Part shown: piece by piece, positions 1 to 8,153 of the stretch | Layout: every line of letters begins with the position of its first letter | Position numbering within the stretch: the first letter of the stretch is position 1 | NCBI GenBank assembly: GCA_947632255.1 | Contig: CANROL010000024.1 | Coordinates: 1 to 11,044 of the forward strand | Origin: an uncultured Bacilli bacterium | GTDB lineage: Bacteria > Bacillota_I > Bacilli_A > RF39 > UBA660 | DNA length: 11,044 bases | Direction: 5' to 3' | Notes under the pieces: model-generated | Database searches by the model: none | The model's input: the letters and a program-made list of their open reading frames with translations, nothing else | Told to the model about the DNA's origin: nothing | Translations under genes and position numbers: made by a program

Positions 1-1
1 T

Positions 2-91
2 AGGGTAATTCAAGATCAAAAATATATATCTTCGATGGATGAATTTTATAATAAATATCTTAAAGAAAGCAGTGATTTAAATGGAAAATAA
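2..91 (+). CDS. 3' end of an unidentified protein gene
   Basis: An open frame enters from the left edge and ends at TAA 89-91, giving about 29 C-terminal residues that include SSMDEFYNKYLKESSD. The tail is polar and probably helical. I do not recognise the family. In Firmicutes the gene before rbgA is often lepB or rplS, but this tail resembles neither well enough to name it. Its stop lies 8 nt inside the small ORF starting at 81, as in a tightly packed operon. Too little is visible to infer a function. Confidence 0.5.
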   Translation, partial: RVIQDQKYISSMDEFYNKYLKESSDLNGK

Positions 92-215
92 TATGATGAT
101 TCTAAATGGTATCAATATTGGCATAAGTAAAATTGAATTAGATGAACTTAGAAAAATTAAAAAGAATTTGAAAAAGAAATAAAATTAGAAAATAAAGAAA
201 GTAGTGATAAAAATG
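62..215 (+). repeat. Imperfect direct repeat of two translation-start regions
   Basis: Positions 62-83 and 194-215 are near-identical 22-mers. Each consists of AAAGAAAG, then C or T, then AGTGAT, two variable bases, and AAATG. They differ at three positions and lie 132 bp (44 codons) apart. Each ends in an ATG, at 81 for the small ORF and at 213 for rbgA, with the purine-rich AAAGAAAG 11 nt upstream acting as a weak ribosome-binding site. A small duplication is possible, but convergence in A-rich sequence cannot be excluded. Confidence 0.4.
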
Positions 216-220
216 AATAA
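81..220 (+). pseudogene. Small ORF broken by an apparent 1-base frameshift
   Basis: ATG 81 opens a frame that, as written, stops at TAA 180-182 after 33 codons. At the A5 run 159-163 the neighbouring frame takes over with coding-like sequence (EFEKEIKLENKESSDKNE) and ends at TAA 218-220. One extra A in that run would give an intact protein of about 46 residues that overlaps the rbgA start by 8 nt. The hypothetical product starts MENNMMILNG and continues as a charged amphipathic helix. I do not recognise it. It may be a decayed gene, a sequencing indel, programmed slippage or chance. The start context copies that of rbgA (see the repeat at 62-215), which mildly favours a real gene. Confidence 0.3.
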
Positions 221-1079
221 AGAATATAATACAAATATTAATTGGTATCCAGGACATATGGAAAAAGCCAAAAAAATGATGCTTAAAGAATATAAAAATA
301 TTGATTTAGTTTATGAGTTAGTAGATGCTAGAATTCCAAGAAGTTCTAAAATTAAAAATATCTATGATATAATTGGGAATAAGCCTAAAATTTTAATAAT
401 GACAAAAAAAGATTTAGCGGATCCTATTTTAGTTGAAAAATGGATATTATATTATCAAAATTTAGGTACTAAAGTTATTGCGGTTGATTTAAATAATAAT
501 GAAGATATTAAAAGAATTATTGATTTAACTCATGAAATGATGATGGAAATTCAACAAAAAAGATTAGAGAAAGGTTTAAAAGAAAAAGTTGCTCAAGTTT
601 TAGTTGTGGGAATTCCTAATGTTGGGAAGTCTACACTTATTAATCGGTTAGTAGGTAAAAATGTGGTATCTACTGGAAATAAACCCGGAATAACTAAAAA
701 TCTTACTTGGCTTAAAACTAGTCATAATATTTTATTATTAGATACACCAGGAATTTTATGGCCCAAAATAGAAGATAAAGAAGTTGCTTGTAATCTAGCG
801 GCATTTAGTGCTATTAAAACCGAAATATTAGATGTTAATGAAGTAGGATGTCATATCTTAAATAAATTAAATAGATATTATCCTAGTATTTTACAAGCAA
901 GATATGGACTTATGCCAACTAATATGGATATTAATTATGAAGAATGGTATGGCCTTATTGCTAAAAATATAGGAGCAATGAGGGGTAATGAAGTTGACTT
1001 TGAACGAGTAAGTAATCGTCTTATTAATGATATAAAAGATGGGTATGTTAAAGGAGTATCATTTGATAATGAATTCTGA
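213..1079 (+). CDS. rbgA: Ribosome biogenesis GTPase RbgA (YlqF)
   Basis: This is a circularly permuted GTPase that acts in late 50S subunit assembly in Firmicutes; that role is known from the B. subtilis family member. Numbered from ATG 213, the G4 motif TKKD (64-67) precedes the G1/P-loop GIPNVGKST (133-141) and the G3 motif DTPG (177-180), which is the permuted order. The family's N-terminal signature appears as NWYPGHM, followed by YELVDARIP. The helical C-terminal domain is present, and 288 residues is the normal length. An in-frame GTG at 204 would add three residues, but ATG 213 gives the usual short N-terminus and better spacing from the weak AAAGAAAG site. Its end overlaps rnhB by 11 nt, so the pair is probably cotranscribed. 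It ends in TGA, evidence that TGA is a stop here. Confidence 0.96.
   Translation: MNKEYNTNINWYPGHMEKAKKMMLKEYKNIDLVYELVDARIPRSSKIKNIYDIIGNKPKILIMTKKDLADPILVEKWILYYQNLGTKVIAVDLNNNEDIKRIIDLTHEMMMEIQQKRLEKGLKEKVAQVLVVGIPNVGKSTLINRLVGKNVVSTGNKPGITKNLTWLKTSHNILLLDTPGILWPKIEDKEVACNLAAFSAIKTEILDVNEVGCHILNKLNRYYPSILQARYGLMPTNMDINYEEWYGLIAKNIGAMRGNEVDFERVSNRLINDIKDGYVKGVSFDNEF
1050..1056 (+). promoter_or_regulatory. Shine-Dalgarno site deciding the rnhB start
   Basis: AAAGGAG lies inside the end of rbgA. It rules out the upstream in-frame ATGs at 1039 and 1045. It leaves TTG 1063 (6-nt spacing, ideal) or ATG 1069 (12-nt spacing, long but an AUG) as the rnhB start. Confidence 0.7.
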
Positions 1080-1716
1080 TTTATTAACTTATGAAAAAGA
1101 GTTATATGCTAAAAATATTACTTTAATTGCAGGGGTTGATGAAGCTGGAAGAGGCCCTTTAGCGGGACCGGTTGTTGCTAGTGCGGTTATTTTGCCTAAG
1201 GATTATCATTTAGAAGGTTTAAATGATTCTAAGCAATTAACAGCCAAACAAAGAGAAAAATTTTATCAAATTTTAAATAAAGAAGCTATTAGTATTGGCA
1301 TAGGGATTGTTAGTGCTAAAGAAATAGATGAAATAAATATTTTAGAAGCTAGTCGAAAAGCTATGTATATAGCTCTTAATAATTTAAATGTTAAACCAGA
1401 ATATGTTTTAACTGATGCGATGAAATTACCTAATTTAACTATGCCTCATTTACCAATTATTCATGGGGATGCTAAATCTTTATCTATTGCCGCGGCTAGT
1501 GTTATTGCTAAAGTTACTAGAGATAATATAATGTTAGAATTAGATAAAAAGTATCCAGAATATAATTTTAAAAAACATAAAGGCTATCCAACAAAAGAGC
1601 ATTTACAAAATTTAGTAAAGTATGGTATTATAGAGGAGTATCGCTTAAGTTATAAGCCAGTTAAGGATGTTTTGGAGGGTAAAAATGCAGAAGATAAAGA
1701 GAATATGGCAAAATAA
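1069..1716 (+). CDS. rnhB: Ribonuclease HII
   Basis: This enzyme cleaves the RNA strand of RNA-DNA hybrids and nicks at single ribonucleotides left in genomic DNA. The four acidic metal-binding residues of type 2 RNase H are visible. Counted from ATG 1069 they are D24 and E25 in GVDEAGRGPLAGPVV, D116 in VLTDAM, and D152 in SVIAKVTRD. The family motifs LNDSKQL and HKGYPTKEH are also present. The length is 215 residues, without the long N-terminal extension of B. subtilis RnhB. The start could instead be TTG 1063, which has the better spacing. The order rbgA-rnhB is conserved in Firmicutes. The 3' end overlaps the next gene by 32 nt, so translation of the two is probably linked. Confidence 0.96.
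   Translation: MNSDLLTYEKELYAKNITLIAGVDEAGRGPLAGPVVASAVILPKDYHLEGLNDSKQLTAKQREKFYQILNKEAISIGIGIVSAKEIDEINILEASRKAMYIALNNLNVKPEYVLTDAMKLPNLTMPHLPIIHGDAKSLSIAAASVIAKVTRDNIMLELDKKYPEYNFKKHKGYPTKEHLQNLVKYGIIEEYRLSYKPVKDVLEGKNAEDKENMAK
1674..1679 (+). promoter_or_regulatory. Shine-Dalgarno site deciding the LtaS-like start
   Basis: GGAGGG lies 5 nt before ATG 1685, inside the end of rnhB. This places the start at 1685 rather than at the in-frame ATG 1667, which lacks such a site. Confidence 0.75.
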
Positions 1717-3712
1717 ATTTGTTCATAATTATATTATTTTATTATTTATTTTTTTGAGTATTGAAATTATTTTTCGATTAATAAGTAAGTTAGATTTTTT
1801 TACTTATGATAGTTTAAGAATATTTATAGGAATAAATATTGTGGCTTTTACTTTGGGATTTTTAAGTAATTTTATGAATAATACTATAAATAAAATTCTA
1901 AATATTATTTTAGTTTTAATATTATCTATTTATAGTTTAGCCGAATTAGGCTTTAAGAATTATTTAGGAGTTTATGCTTCTGTTAGTACATCTAGTCAAG
2001 CTGAGGCTGTAACTTCCTATATTTGGGATTTTGTTTGTAGTTTTAGACCAATTTTTTATTTAATATTAATTCCTTTTATTATTTTAATTTTATATTATAT
2101 ATTTATAGATAGAAAAATAATAGTTTCTTTACCAAGAAAAAAAGTTACTTTAAAATATCTTAGTTTTAAATTTATACAATTAATTGTTCTTAGTTCATTA
2201 ATATTTATTTATTATGGTTCTTTAAAATTAAATTTTATGCAAGATAAAAGACAAGCTTTAACAAGTTATGATTTATTTATTAAACCAACTAATCCTAGTT
2301 TAGTGGTTAAAAACTTTGGTATTATGGGTTTTGGTATTTTAGATATAAAAGAATTTTTATTACCGGGAAAAGAAATAGATATGAAAGTAAGTTATAATCC
2401 TGATGAAATAAAAGATGATATTAGTTTAGAAGAAACAGAACATATATTAATAGATAATGAGTTTTGGAAAGATTTAATTGATAAAGAAACAAATAAAAAT
2501 TATAATACTTTAAATAAATATTTTATTAGTAATAATACTAGTTTTACTAATGATTTTACAGGTTATTTTGAAGGTAAAAATTTAATTTTAATTATGTTAG
2601 AATCAGGAAGTAATTTAATTAATAATCCTGATTTATATCCTAATTTAAGTAAATTATATAATGAAGGATGGACTTGGAAGAATTATTATTCACCAAGAAA
2701 TTCATGTTCAACAGGAAATAATGAATTAAGTGGAATGACTAGTTTATATACAATTTATAATAATTGTACGGCGAATGTTTATAAAAATAATACTTATTTT
2801 GAAAGTATCTTTAATTTATTTAATAATAAGGGATATTTAACTAATAGTTTTCATGATCATTTTGATGCTTATTACTATCGGACAACTATTCATAAAAATA
2901 TGGGAAGTTCTAAATTTTATAAAGTTCAAGATATGCATATAAAGTATGGTCATAGTTATGGGGATTGGGCTAGTGATGCCGAGATGATGAAATTTTATTT
3001 AAAAACTTTAGATGATCGAGATACTAGTGTGCCATTTATGTCATGGATAACTACCGTAACATCACATATGCCATATTCTAGCTCAAGTATTTATAATGAT
3101 TTATATTATGATATGATGCCTACTGAATATAGTAAAGATGTAAGAAGATATATGTCTAAATTAAAAGTTGTGGATGAAGCAATTGGGGTATTATTAGAGG
3201 GTTTGGAAGAAAGAGATATTTTAGATGATACTGTGATTATTTTATATGCTGATCATTATCCATATGGTTTAAATAGTAAAGATTTAAGTAAAGCTTATGG
3301 CTATGAAATAAATATTGATAATAATGCTGAACAAGTACCATTTATTATATATAATAGTAAATTAACTCCTAAAGTATTTGATGATTATACTAGCTATATT
3401 AATATTACACCTACAGTTGCTAATTTATTTAATTTAGATTATGATTCAAGAATTTATATGGGTACAGATATTCTTTCTGATGACTATGAAGGAATGGTTA
3501 TATTCGCAGATGGTTCTTGGAAAAATGATATAGCTTTTTATGATTCTAGTTCTAATAATGTCAAATATTATACAGAAAAAACATATAATGATGAAGAAAT
3601 ACTTGCTATAAACGAAAAAATTAGTTTAAAATTAAAGATGAGTAGTTTAGCAATTAAGAATAATTATTTTAATTATTTGAAAAAGAAGATTGATAATTAT
3701 ACCACTTCATAA
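1685..3712 (+). CDS. LtaS-family membrane sulfatase-fold enzyme (probable lipoteichoic acid synthase-like)
   Basis: The predicted protein has 675 residues: five N-terminal membrane segments (about 14-34, 45-64, 71-89, 123-141, 162-179), a linker, and an extracellular alkaline-phosphatase/sulfatase-fold domain from about residue 295. This is the layout of LtaS, which polymerises glycerol phosphate from phosphatidylglycerol. Candidate metal and active-site residues are E306 in IMLESGS, T343 in CSTGNNE (place of the LtaS catalytic threonine), D431 in GDWASDAEM, H461 in TVTSHMPY, and D523-H524 in YADHYP. The segment around T343 lacks the typical LtaS GKTSDSE sequence, so the substrate could be another phospholipid-derived group. 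It is followed after 14 nt by topA and is probably in the same operon. Membership of the superfamily is clear; the exact reaction is inferred. Confidence 0.85.
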   Translation: MQKIKRIWQNKFVHNYIILLFIFLSIEIIFRLISKLDFFTYDSLRIFIGINIVAFTLGFLSNFMNNTINKILNIILVLILSIYSLAELGFKNYLGVYASVSTSSQAEAVTSYIWDFVCSFRPIFYLILIPFIILILYYIFIDRKIIVSLPRKKVTLKYLSFKFIQLIVLSSLIFIYYGSLKLNFMQDKRQALTSYDLFIKPTNPSLVVKNFGIMGFGILDIKEFLLPGKEIDMKVSYNPDEIKDDISLEETEHILIDNEFWKDLIDKETNKNYNTLNKYFISNNTSFTNDFTGYFEGKNLILIMLESGSNLINNPDLYPNLSKLYNEGWTWKNYYSPRNSCSTGNNELSGMTSLYTIYNNCTANVYKNNTYFESIFNLFNNKGYLTNSFHDHFDAYYYRTTIHKNMGSSKFYKVQDMHIKYGHSYGDWASDAEMMKFYLKTLDDRDTSVPFMSWITTVTSHMPYSSSSIYNDLYYDMMPTEYSKDVRRYMSKLKVVDEAIGVLLEGLEERDILDDTVIILYADHYPYGLNSKDLSKAYGYEINIDNNAEQVPFIIYNSKLTPKVFDDYTSYINITPTVANLFNLDYDSRIYMGTDILSDDYEGMVIFADGSWKNDIAFYDSSSNNVKYYTEKTYNDEEILAINEKISLKLKMSSLAIKNNYFNYLKKKIDNYTTS

Positions 3713-3726
3713 AAAAAGGAGGATTT

Positions 3727-5751
3727 ATGAATAACTTAGTGATTGTAGAATCACCTGCAAAAAGTAAAACAATTGAAAAATATCTAGGTAGTAATTATAA
3801 AGTAGTATCTAGTAAAGGACATATTCGTGATTTAGCTACAACAGGTAAATATGGATTAGGAATAGATATTGAAAATGATTTTAAACCTAATTATGTAGCT
3901 ATAAAAGGGAAAAATAAAGATATTGCGGCTTTAAAGAAATTGGCTAAAGAAAGTGATAAAGTAATACTTGCAACCGATCCTGATAGAGAAGGAGAAGCTA
4001 TATCTTGGCATTTATACGATGAACTAAATTTAAAAGATGATAATTATGAAAGAGTAGTTTTTAATGAAATTACGAAAGATGTAGTTATATCAGCGATTAA
4101 TAATCCTCGTAAGATTGATATGGATTTAGTTAAGTCACAAGAAACAAGACGAATGTTAGATAGAATTATTGGATTTCGTTTAAGTAAATTAATGCAAAGA
4201 AAAACTGGAGGTAAAAGTGCTGGTAGAGTTCAAAGTGTGGCTTTAAAATTAGTTGTTGATAGAGAAAGAGAAATAGAAGCTTTTGTTCCTCAAGAATATT
4301 GGACAATTGAAGCAGATTTTAAAGACTTTAAGGCGGAATTAGAAAAATATCATAATAAAAAAGTTACAATAAAAAATGAAGTAGAAGCTAATGAAATATT
4401 AGCTAAATTAAATAAATCATTTAAGATTCTAAATGTAGATGAAACGGAAAAAGCTAAAAAGCCTAAAGATCCTTTTCGAACTTCAACTTTACAACAGATG
4501 GCGGCGAATAGATTAAATTTTTCATCTAGTAAAACTATGCAAATTGCACAAAAATTATATGAAGGTATGAATATTGGAAAAGAAACGGTTGGTTTAATTA
4601 CTTATATGCGTACTGATTCAACAAGATTTAGTGATGTTTTTGTAAATGAAACTAAAAATTATATTAAAGGTAAATATGGAGCAGAATATGTTGGTTCTGT
4701 TAAATCTAGTAAAGAACCAAAATTAGCTCAAGATGCTCATGAAGCTATAAGACCTACAAGTATTTTAAGAACACCAGAAGATTTAAAACCTTATTTAAGT
4801 AGTGATGAATATAAATTATATAACTTAATATATATTAGATCACTCGCTTATTTAATGAGTAACGCAAAAGTTTTAGCAACAACTGTGGATTTAGATAATA
4901 ATGGATATTTATTTAAAGCAACGGGTAGTGTTTTAAAATTTGATGGTTATTTAAAAGTTTATCATGATTTTGAAGATAATGAAGATGTTATCTTACCAGA
5001 TTTTAAAAATTATCAAAGTGATGTAATTGTTGCGGATGCAATAAATAAATATCAACATTTTACAAAACCAGCTTCTAGATATACTGAATCTAGTTTAATT
5101 AAAGAAATGGAAGCTTTAGGAATAGGTAGACCTAGTACTTATGCAACTATTATGAAAACAATTAAAGATCGAGGTTATGTAAAATTAGAAGATAAAAAAT
5201 TTATTCCTACCGAAATAGGAATTGAAACAACGGATAAATTACAAGAATTTTTTAGTAAGATAGTTAATGTGGAATATACCGCTAATATGGAAACTGAACT
5301 TGATGAGATCGCGGATGAAAAGAAAGATAATGTAGAAGTTTTAAAAAAATTTTATCAAGAATTTGCGCCTCTGGTGGAAGAAGCTTTTAAAAATATGGCT
5401 AAAAAAGAACCAGAGAAAACAGGGGAAGTATGTCCGGTATGTGGAAGTGATTTAGTTGTAAGATCTGGTAAATTTGGGGAATTCGTCGCATGTAGTAATT
5501 ATCCTACTTGTAAATATATTAAAAAAGAAGAAAAAGAAAATAAAACTTTTGGTAAATGTCCTAAATGTGGTCATGATATAGTAGAGAGAAAAACCAAAAA
5601 AGGCAAAGTCTTTTATGGTTGTAGTAATTATCCTAAATGTAATTATGCAACATGGTATTTACCAACGGGTGAAGTATGTCCTAATTGTCAAAATTTATTG
5701 GTGGTTAAAAATAAAAAAGTTATCTGTGAAGAATGTGGCTATACAAAATAG
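3727..5751 (+). CDS. topA: DNA topoisomerase I (type IA)
   Basis: This enzyme relaxes negatively supercoiled DNA through a transient 5'-phosphotyrosine link. The Toprim domain opens the protein (VIVESPAKSKTIEKYLG with E8, and the acidic triad D84, D86, E88 in ATDPDREGE). SAGRVQSVAL, the active-site Y293 in GLITYMRTDS, QDAHEAIRPT and GIGRPSTYATIM follow. Three C-terminal zinc ribbons start near residue 569 (CPVCG, CPKCG and CPNC segments, the last ending CEECGY). At 674 residues it is close to the usual length for Firmicutes. The start is fixed by GGAGG ending 5 nt before ATG 3727. The usual neighbour dprA is not upstream and trmFO is not downstream. Its stop codon lies inside a terminator-like hairpin. 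Confidence 0.98.
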   Translation: MNNLVIVESPAKSKTIEKYLGSNYKVVSSKGHIRDLATTGKYGLGIDIENDFKPNYVAIKGKNKDIAALKKLAKESDKVILATDPDREGEAISWHLYDELNLKDDNYERVVFNEITKDVVISAINNPRKIDMDLVKSQETRRMLDRIIGFRLSKLMQRKTGGKSAGRVQSVALKLVVDREREIEAFVPQEYWTIEADFKDFKAELEKYHNKKVTIKNEVEANEILAKLNKSFKILNVDETEKAKKPKDPFRTSTLQQMAANRLNFSSSKTMQIAQKLYEGMNIGKETVGLITYMRTDSTRFSDVFVNETKNYIKGKYGAEYVGSVKSSKEPKLAQDAHEAIRPTSILRTPEDLKPYLSSDEYKLYNLIYIRSLAYLMSNAKVLATTVDLDNNGYLFKATGSVLKFDGYLKVYHDFEDNEDVILPDFKNYQSDVIVADAINKYQHFTKPASRYTESSLIKEMEALGIGRPSTYATIMKTIKDRGYVKLEDKKFIPTEIGIETTDKLQEFFSKIVNVEYTANMETELDEIADEKKDNVEVLKKFYQEFAPLVEEAFKNMAKKEPEKTGEVCPVCGSDLVVRSGKFGEFVACSNYPTCKYIKKEEKENKTFGKCPKCGHDIVERKTKKGKVFYGCSNYPKCNYATWYLPTGEVCPNCQNLLVVKNKKVICEECGYTK

Positions 5752-5763
5752 TCCTTTTTTCTT
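5737..5763 (+). terminator. Probable rho-independent terminator overlapping the topA stop
   Basis: GGCTAT (5737-5742) can pair with ATAGTCC (5748-5754) as six base pairs with one bulged T and a 5-nt loop, followed directly by six T. The stem contains the topA TAG at 5749-5751. The hairpin is short, but a U-tract directly after a GC-based stem is the standard terminator pattern, and a new promoter follows. Confidence 0.55.
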
Positions 5764-5772
5764 ATAATAACC

Positions 5773-5801
5773 TTGTTAAAAAAAGTTAATTATGATATAT
5801 T
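5773..5801 (+). promoter_or_regulatory. Probable sigma-A promoter of the ABC transporter operon
   Basis: TTGTTA (5773-5778) and TATATT (5796-5801) are separated by exactly 17 nt. Transcription would start near 5808, giving a leader of about 30 nt with GAGAGG (5825-5830) 7 nt before ATG 5838. It lies just after the topA terminator, so a new transcription unit beginning here makes sense. Confidence 0.5.
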
Positions 5802-5837
5802 TATAGTACCACTTTCATAAATTAGAGAGGAATAATT

Positions 5838-6728
5838 ATGAGTATTTTAAAAGTTGAACATTTAAGTAAAAAAATAGGTAAAAAAGAAATATTAAAAGAT
5901 GTAAATTTTGAAGTAAATGAAGGGGAAATATTAGCTTTTATTGGACCTAATGGAGCAGGTAAAACAACAACGATTAAATGTATATTAGGTTTACAAAAAA
6001 TGAATGCCGGGAATGTTTTTATAAATGGGTATGATATTAAAAAAGATTTTGTAAAAGCAATTTCTAAAGTTGGTGCAATTGTAGAAGCCCCAGATGTTTA
6101 TTTATATTTAACTGGTTATGAAAATCTTAAAATGCAAGCTAGTTATTATGATGATATAAAAGAAGAAGAATTAACAAGAGTTATTAAATTGGTAGGTTTA
6201 CAAAATAGAATTCATGATAAAGTAAGTAAATATTCTTTAGGTATGAGACAAAGATTAGGTATTGCTATATCTTTACTTAATTTTCCTAATTTATTAATAT
6301 TAGATGAACCCACCAATGGACTTGATCCTGAAGGTATTAAAGAAATGCGAGAATTATTAGTTAATCTTGCTAAAAATGGAGTTGGAATACTTATTTCTAG
6401 TCATAATTTAAGTGAATTAGAAAGTTTTTGTAATAAGGTTTGTATTATTAGAGCCGGGGAAATTATTGCCGATGAAGAAATAAATAAAATAAAAAATATT
6501 TCGGAAAATAAATATATTATTAAAGTTAATAAAACTAATAAAATTAAAGATAAAGATTTAAAAGTTATTGATGACCATTATATTGAAGTTATTAAAGATG
6601 AAGAGGGAATTGCTAAAGTAATTAAAGAATTAGTAAATAATAATATAAATATATATGAAGTTAAAAAAGAAACATTAAGTCTAGAAGATGCCTTTATAAA
6701 TATAGCAGGAGGTAATAAAATTGATTAA
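5838..6728 (+). CDS. ABC transporter ATP-binding protein, BcrA-like
   Basis: This is the cytoplasmic ATPase of an ABC-2 type exporter. Walker A is GPNGAGKT (36-43), the signature loop is the SLGMRQR variant (133-139), Walker B ends in LLILDEPTNGLDP (152-164), and the H-loop is SSHN with H189. The Q-loop region reads GAIVEAPDVY, with E in place of Q, as is common in BcrA/bacitracin- and lantibiotic-type ATPases. The roughly 80-residue C-terminal extension is also normal for that group. The permease gene starts inside its last codons, so the two form a pair. Export or removal of an antimicrobial peptide is the usual role in this group, but the substrate cannot be read from the sequence. Confidence 0.93.
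   Translation: MSILKVEHLSKKIGKKEILKDVNFEVNEGEILAFIGPNGAGKTTTIKCILGLQKMNAGNVFINGYDIKKDFVKAISKVGAIVEAPDVYLYLTGYENLKMQASYYDDIKEEELTRVIKLVGLQNRIHDKVSKYSLGMRQRLGIAISLLNFPNLLILDEPTNGLDPEGIKEMRELLVNLAKNGVGILISSHNLSELESFCNKVCIIRAGEIIADEEINKIKNISENKYIIKVNKTNKIKDKDLKVIDDHYIEVIKDEEGIAKVIKELVNNNINIYEVKKETLSLEDAFINIAGGNKID
6707..6712 (+). promoter_or_regulatory. Shine-Dalgarno site supporting a TTG start for the permease
   Basis: AGGAGG, 8 nt before TTG 6721, lies within the end of the ATPase gene. No ATG is available at this spacing, so the permease very probably starts with TTG. Confidence 0.75.
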
Positions 6729-8118
6729 TCTAATTAAAAATGAATTTATTAAAATATTAAAAAAGAAAAGTTTTTATATAGTAACTTTTATCTTTATTTT
6801 ATATGCTATTTTAACTAATGTGATATATAAAGAAATGAATGTTTTAAATTATTTTGATGGTACGACAATAGAGTATTTAGAAGAAGAAAATAAAAGTTTA
6901 GATTTAAATAATGAAGATGATTTAAATATATATGTTGAAAATTTAGCTAGTATAGATGAAATTAAATATCAAGATAATAAAACTAATAGTGATAAAGCCT
7001 TAATTACGAAATATATATATCCTTTATTAATAGAAAAATATACATATCAATATATCGATAAAAATGAAGAATTAAGACAAGAAATTGATTTACAAATAAA
7101 AGAATATATGGATATTATTGATAAACAAGATTGGACTTATTTTCCTAAATTAGAAATAAATAATTTAGAGAATAGATTAAAAGATGAAACTAATTTAATT
7201 AATCAAAATAGAATGAATGATTTAATTAAATTAAAAGAATATCGCATTAATAATAATATTAATTATGATACTAATAATTATTTAAATAATGCAATAAATA
7301 CAGTAGAATTAGATTTATATGAATATTATAATTTAAAAAATATGAATAATTTAGATGATGAACAAAAAGATCGTTTAGATTACTTAGAAGAAGAAATGAC
7401 TTTAAATAAATATATTTTAGAAAATAAAAAAGATATTTTAAGTAGTAGTAATTTAAATGCAGTTTTAAAAAATTTTTCAGGAGAGTTTGGTTTATTTATA
7501 TTAATATATTTAATTATGATTTCATCAAGTATAATTAGTGAAGAATTTAATAAAGGAACTATTAAATATTTATTAATAAAACCACATAAAAGGGGAACTT
7601 TATTATTAGCTAAATTAATAACAATATTATTATTTATTCCTCTTATTATGATATTTTTAAGTATAATGGAAATATTAATTGGAGGAATGATTTTAGGCTT
7701 TAATAGTTTAAGTATTCCGGTTATGATATATGATACGGTAAGTATGAGTTTAAAATCATATAATATATTTACTTATTTAGGTTTAAATTTATTAAGTAAT
7801 TTACCTATTTATTTAGTTTTAGGTTTAGCTTCTTTAATGCTTAGTACTATTACTTTATCTACTTCAGCAGCTTCTACTTTAACTTTCTTAATTTATTTAG
7901 TAGGTAATATTATTGCTAATTTAGCTTTAACTTTTAAATTTAAAATATTTAAATTATTTATAAGTTTACATTGGGATTTTAGTTATTTAGTTAATTTAAA
8001 TAATAATCCCTATAATATAAAACCATATATATCTATAATTGTTGTTTTAATATATTTATTTGTCATATATTTGACAACTTATTTAGTCTTTACAAAAAGA
8101 GATGTAAAAAATATTTAA
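6721..8118 (+). CDS. ABC-2 type transporter permease
   Basis: This is the membrane partner of the preceding ATPase. The 465 residues give one N-terminal membrane segment (about 17-36) preceded by the cytoplasmic helix MINLIKNEFIKILKKKS. A large polar loop follows (about 38-253), probably extracellular and rich in acidic and coiled-coil-like helices. Five further membrane segments lie near 255-275, 294-325, 358-378, 382-405 and 435-458. ISEEFNKGTIKYLLIKPHKR between segments two and three is the characteristic ABC-2 coupling region. The long loop after the first segment is the NatB/YhaP-like arrangement and may contact the substrate. It starts with TTG overlapping the ATPase gene by 8 nt, which suggests translational coupling. 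The family is clear; the substrate is unknown. Confidence 0.9.
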   Translation: MINLIKNEFIKILKKKSFYIVTFIFILYAILTNVIYKEMNVLNYFDGTTIEYLEEENKSLDLNNEDDLNIYVENLASIDEIKYQDNKTNSDKALITKYIYPLLIEKYTYQYIDKNEELRQEIDLQIKEYMDIIDKQDWTYFPKLEINNLENRLKDETNLINQNRMNDLIKLKEYRINNNINYDTNNYLNNAINTVELDLYEYYNLKNMNNLDDEQKDRLDYLEEEMTLNKYILENKKDILSSSNLNAVLKNFSGEFGLFILIYLIMISSSIISEEFNKGTIKYLLIKPHKRGTLLLAKLITILLFIPLIMIFLSIMEILIGGMILGFNSLSIPVMIYDTVSMSLKSYNIFTYLGLNLLSNLPIYLVLGLASLMLSTITLSTSAASTLTFLIYLVGNIIANLALTFKFKIFKLFISLHWDFSYLVNLNNNPYNIKPYISIIVVLIYLFVIYLTTYLVFTKRDVKNI

Positions 8119-8131
8119 ATTGCGTTATAAT
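8103..8131 (+). promoter_or_regulatory. Weak candidate promoter before the deacetylase gene
   Basis: A perfect TATAAT (8126-8131) sits just after the permease stop. The sequence 17 nt upstream (TGTAAA, 8103-8108) matches TTGACA at only three of six bases. The gene may equally be read from the ABC operon, since the gap is only 35 nt. Confidence 0.25.
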
Positions 8132-8153
8132 AATAATAGGTAGTGAGTGGTAA

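Noticed and set aside
1039..1068. Extended N-terminus of RNase HII from ATG 1039
   Set aside because: A strong AAAGGAG inside this stretch shows that initiation lies further downstream, and the extension matches no family feature.
8071..8076. Perfect TTGACA within the permease gene as a -35 element
   Set aside because: No -10-like hexamer lies 16-18 nt downstream; the nearest TATAAT is 49 nt away.
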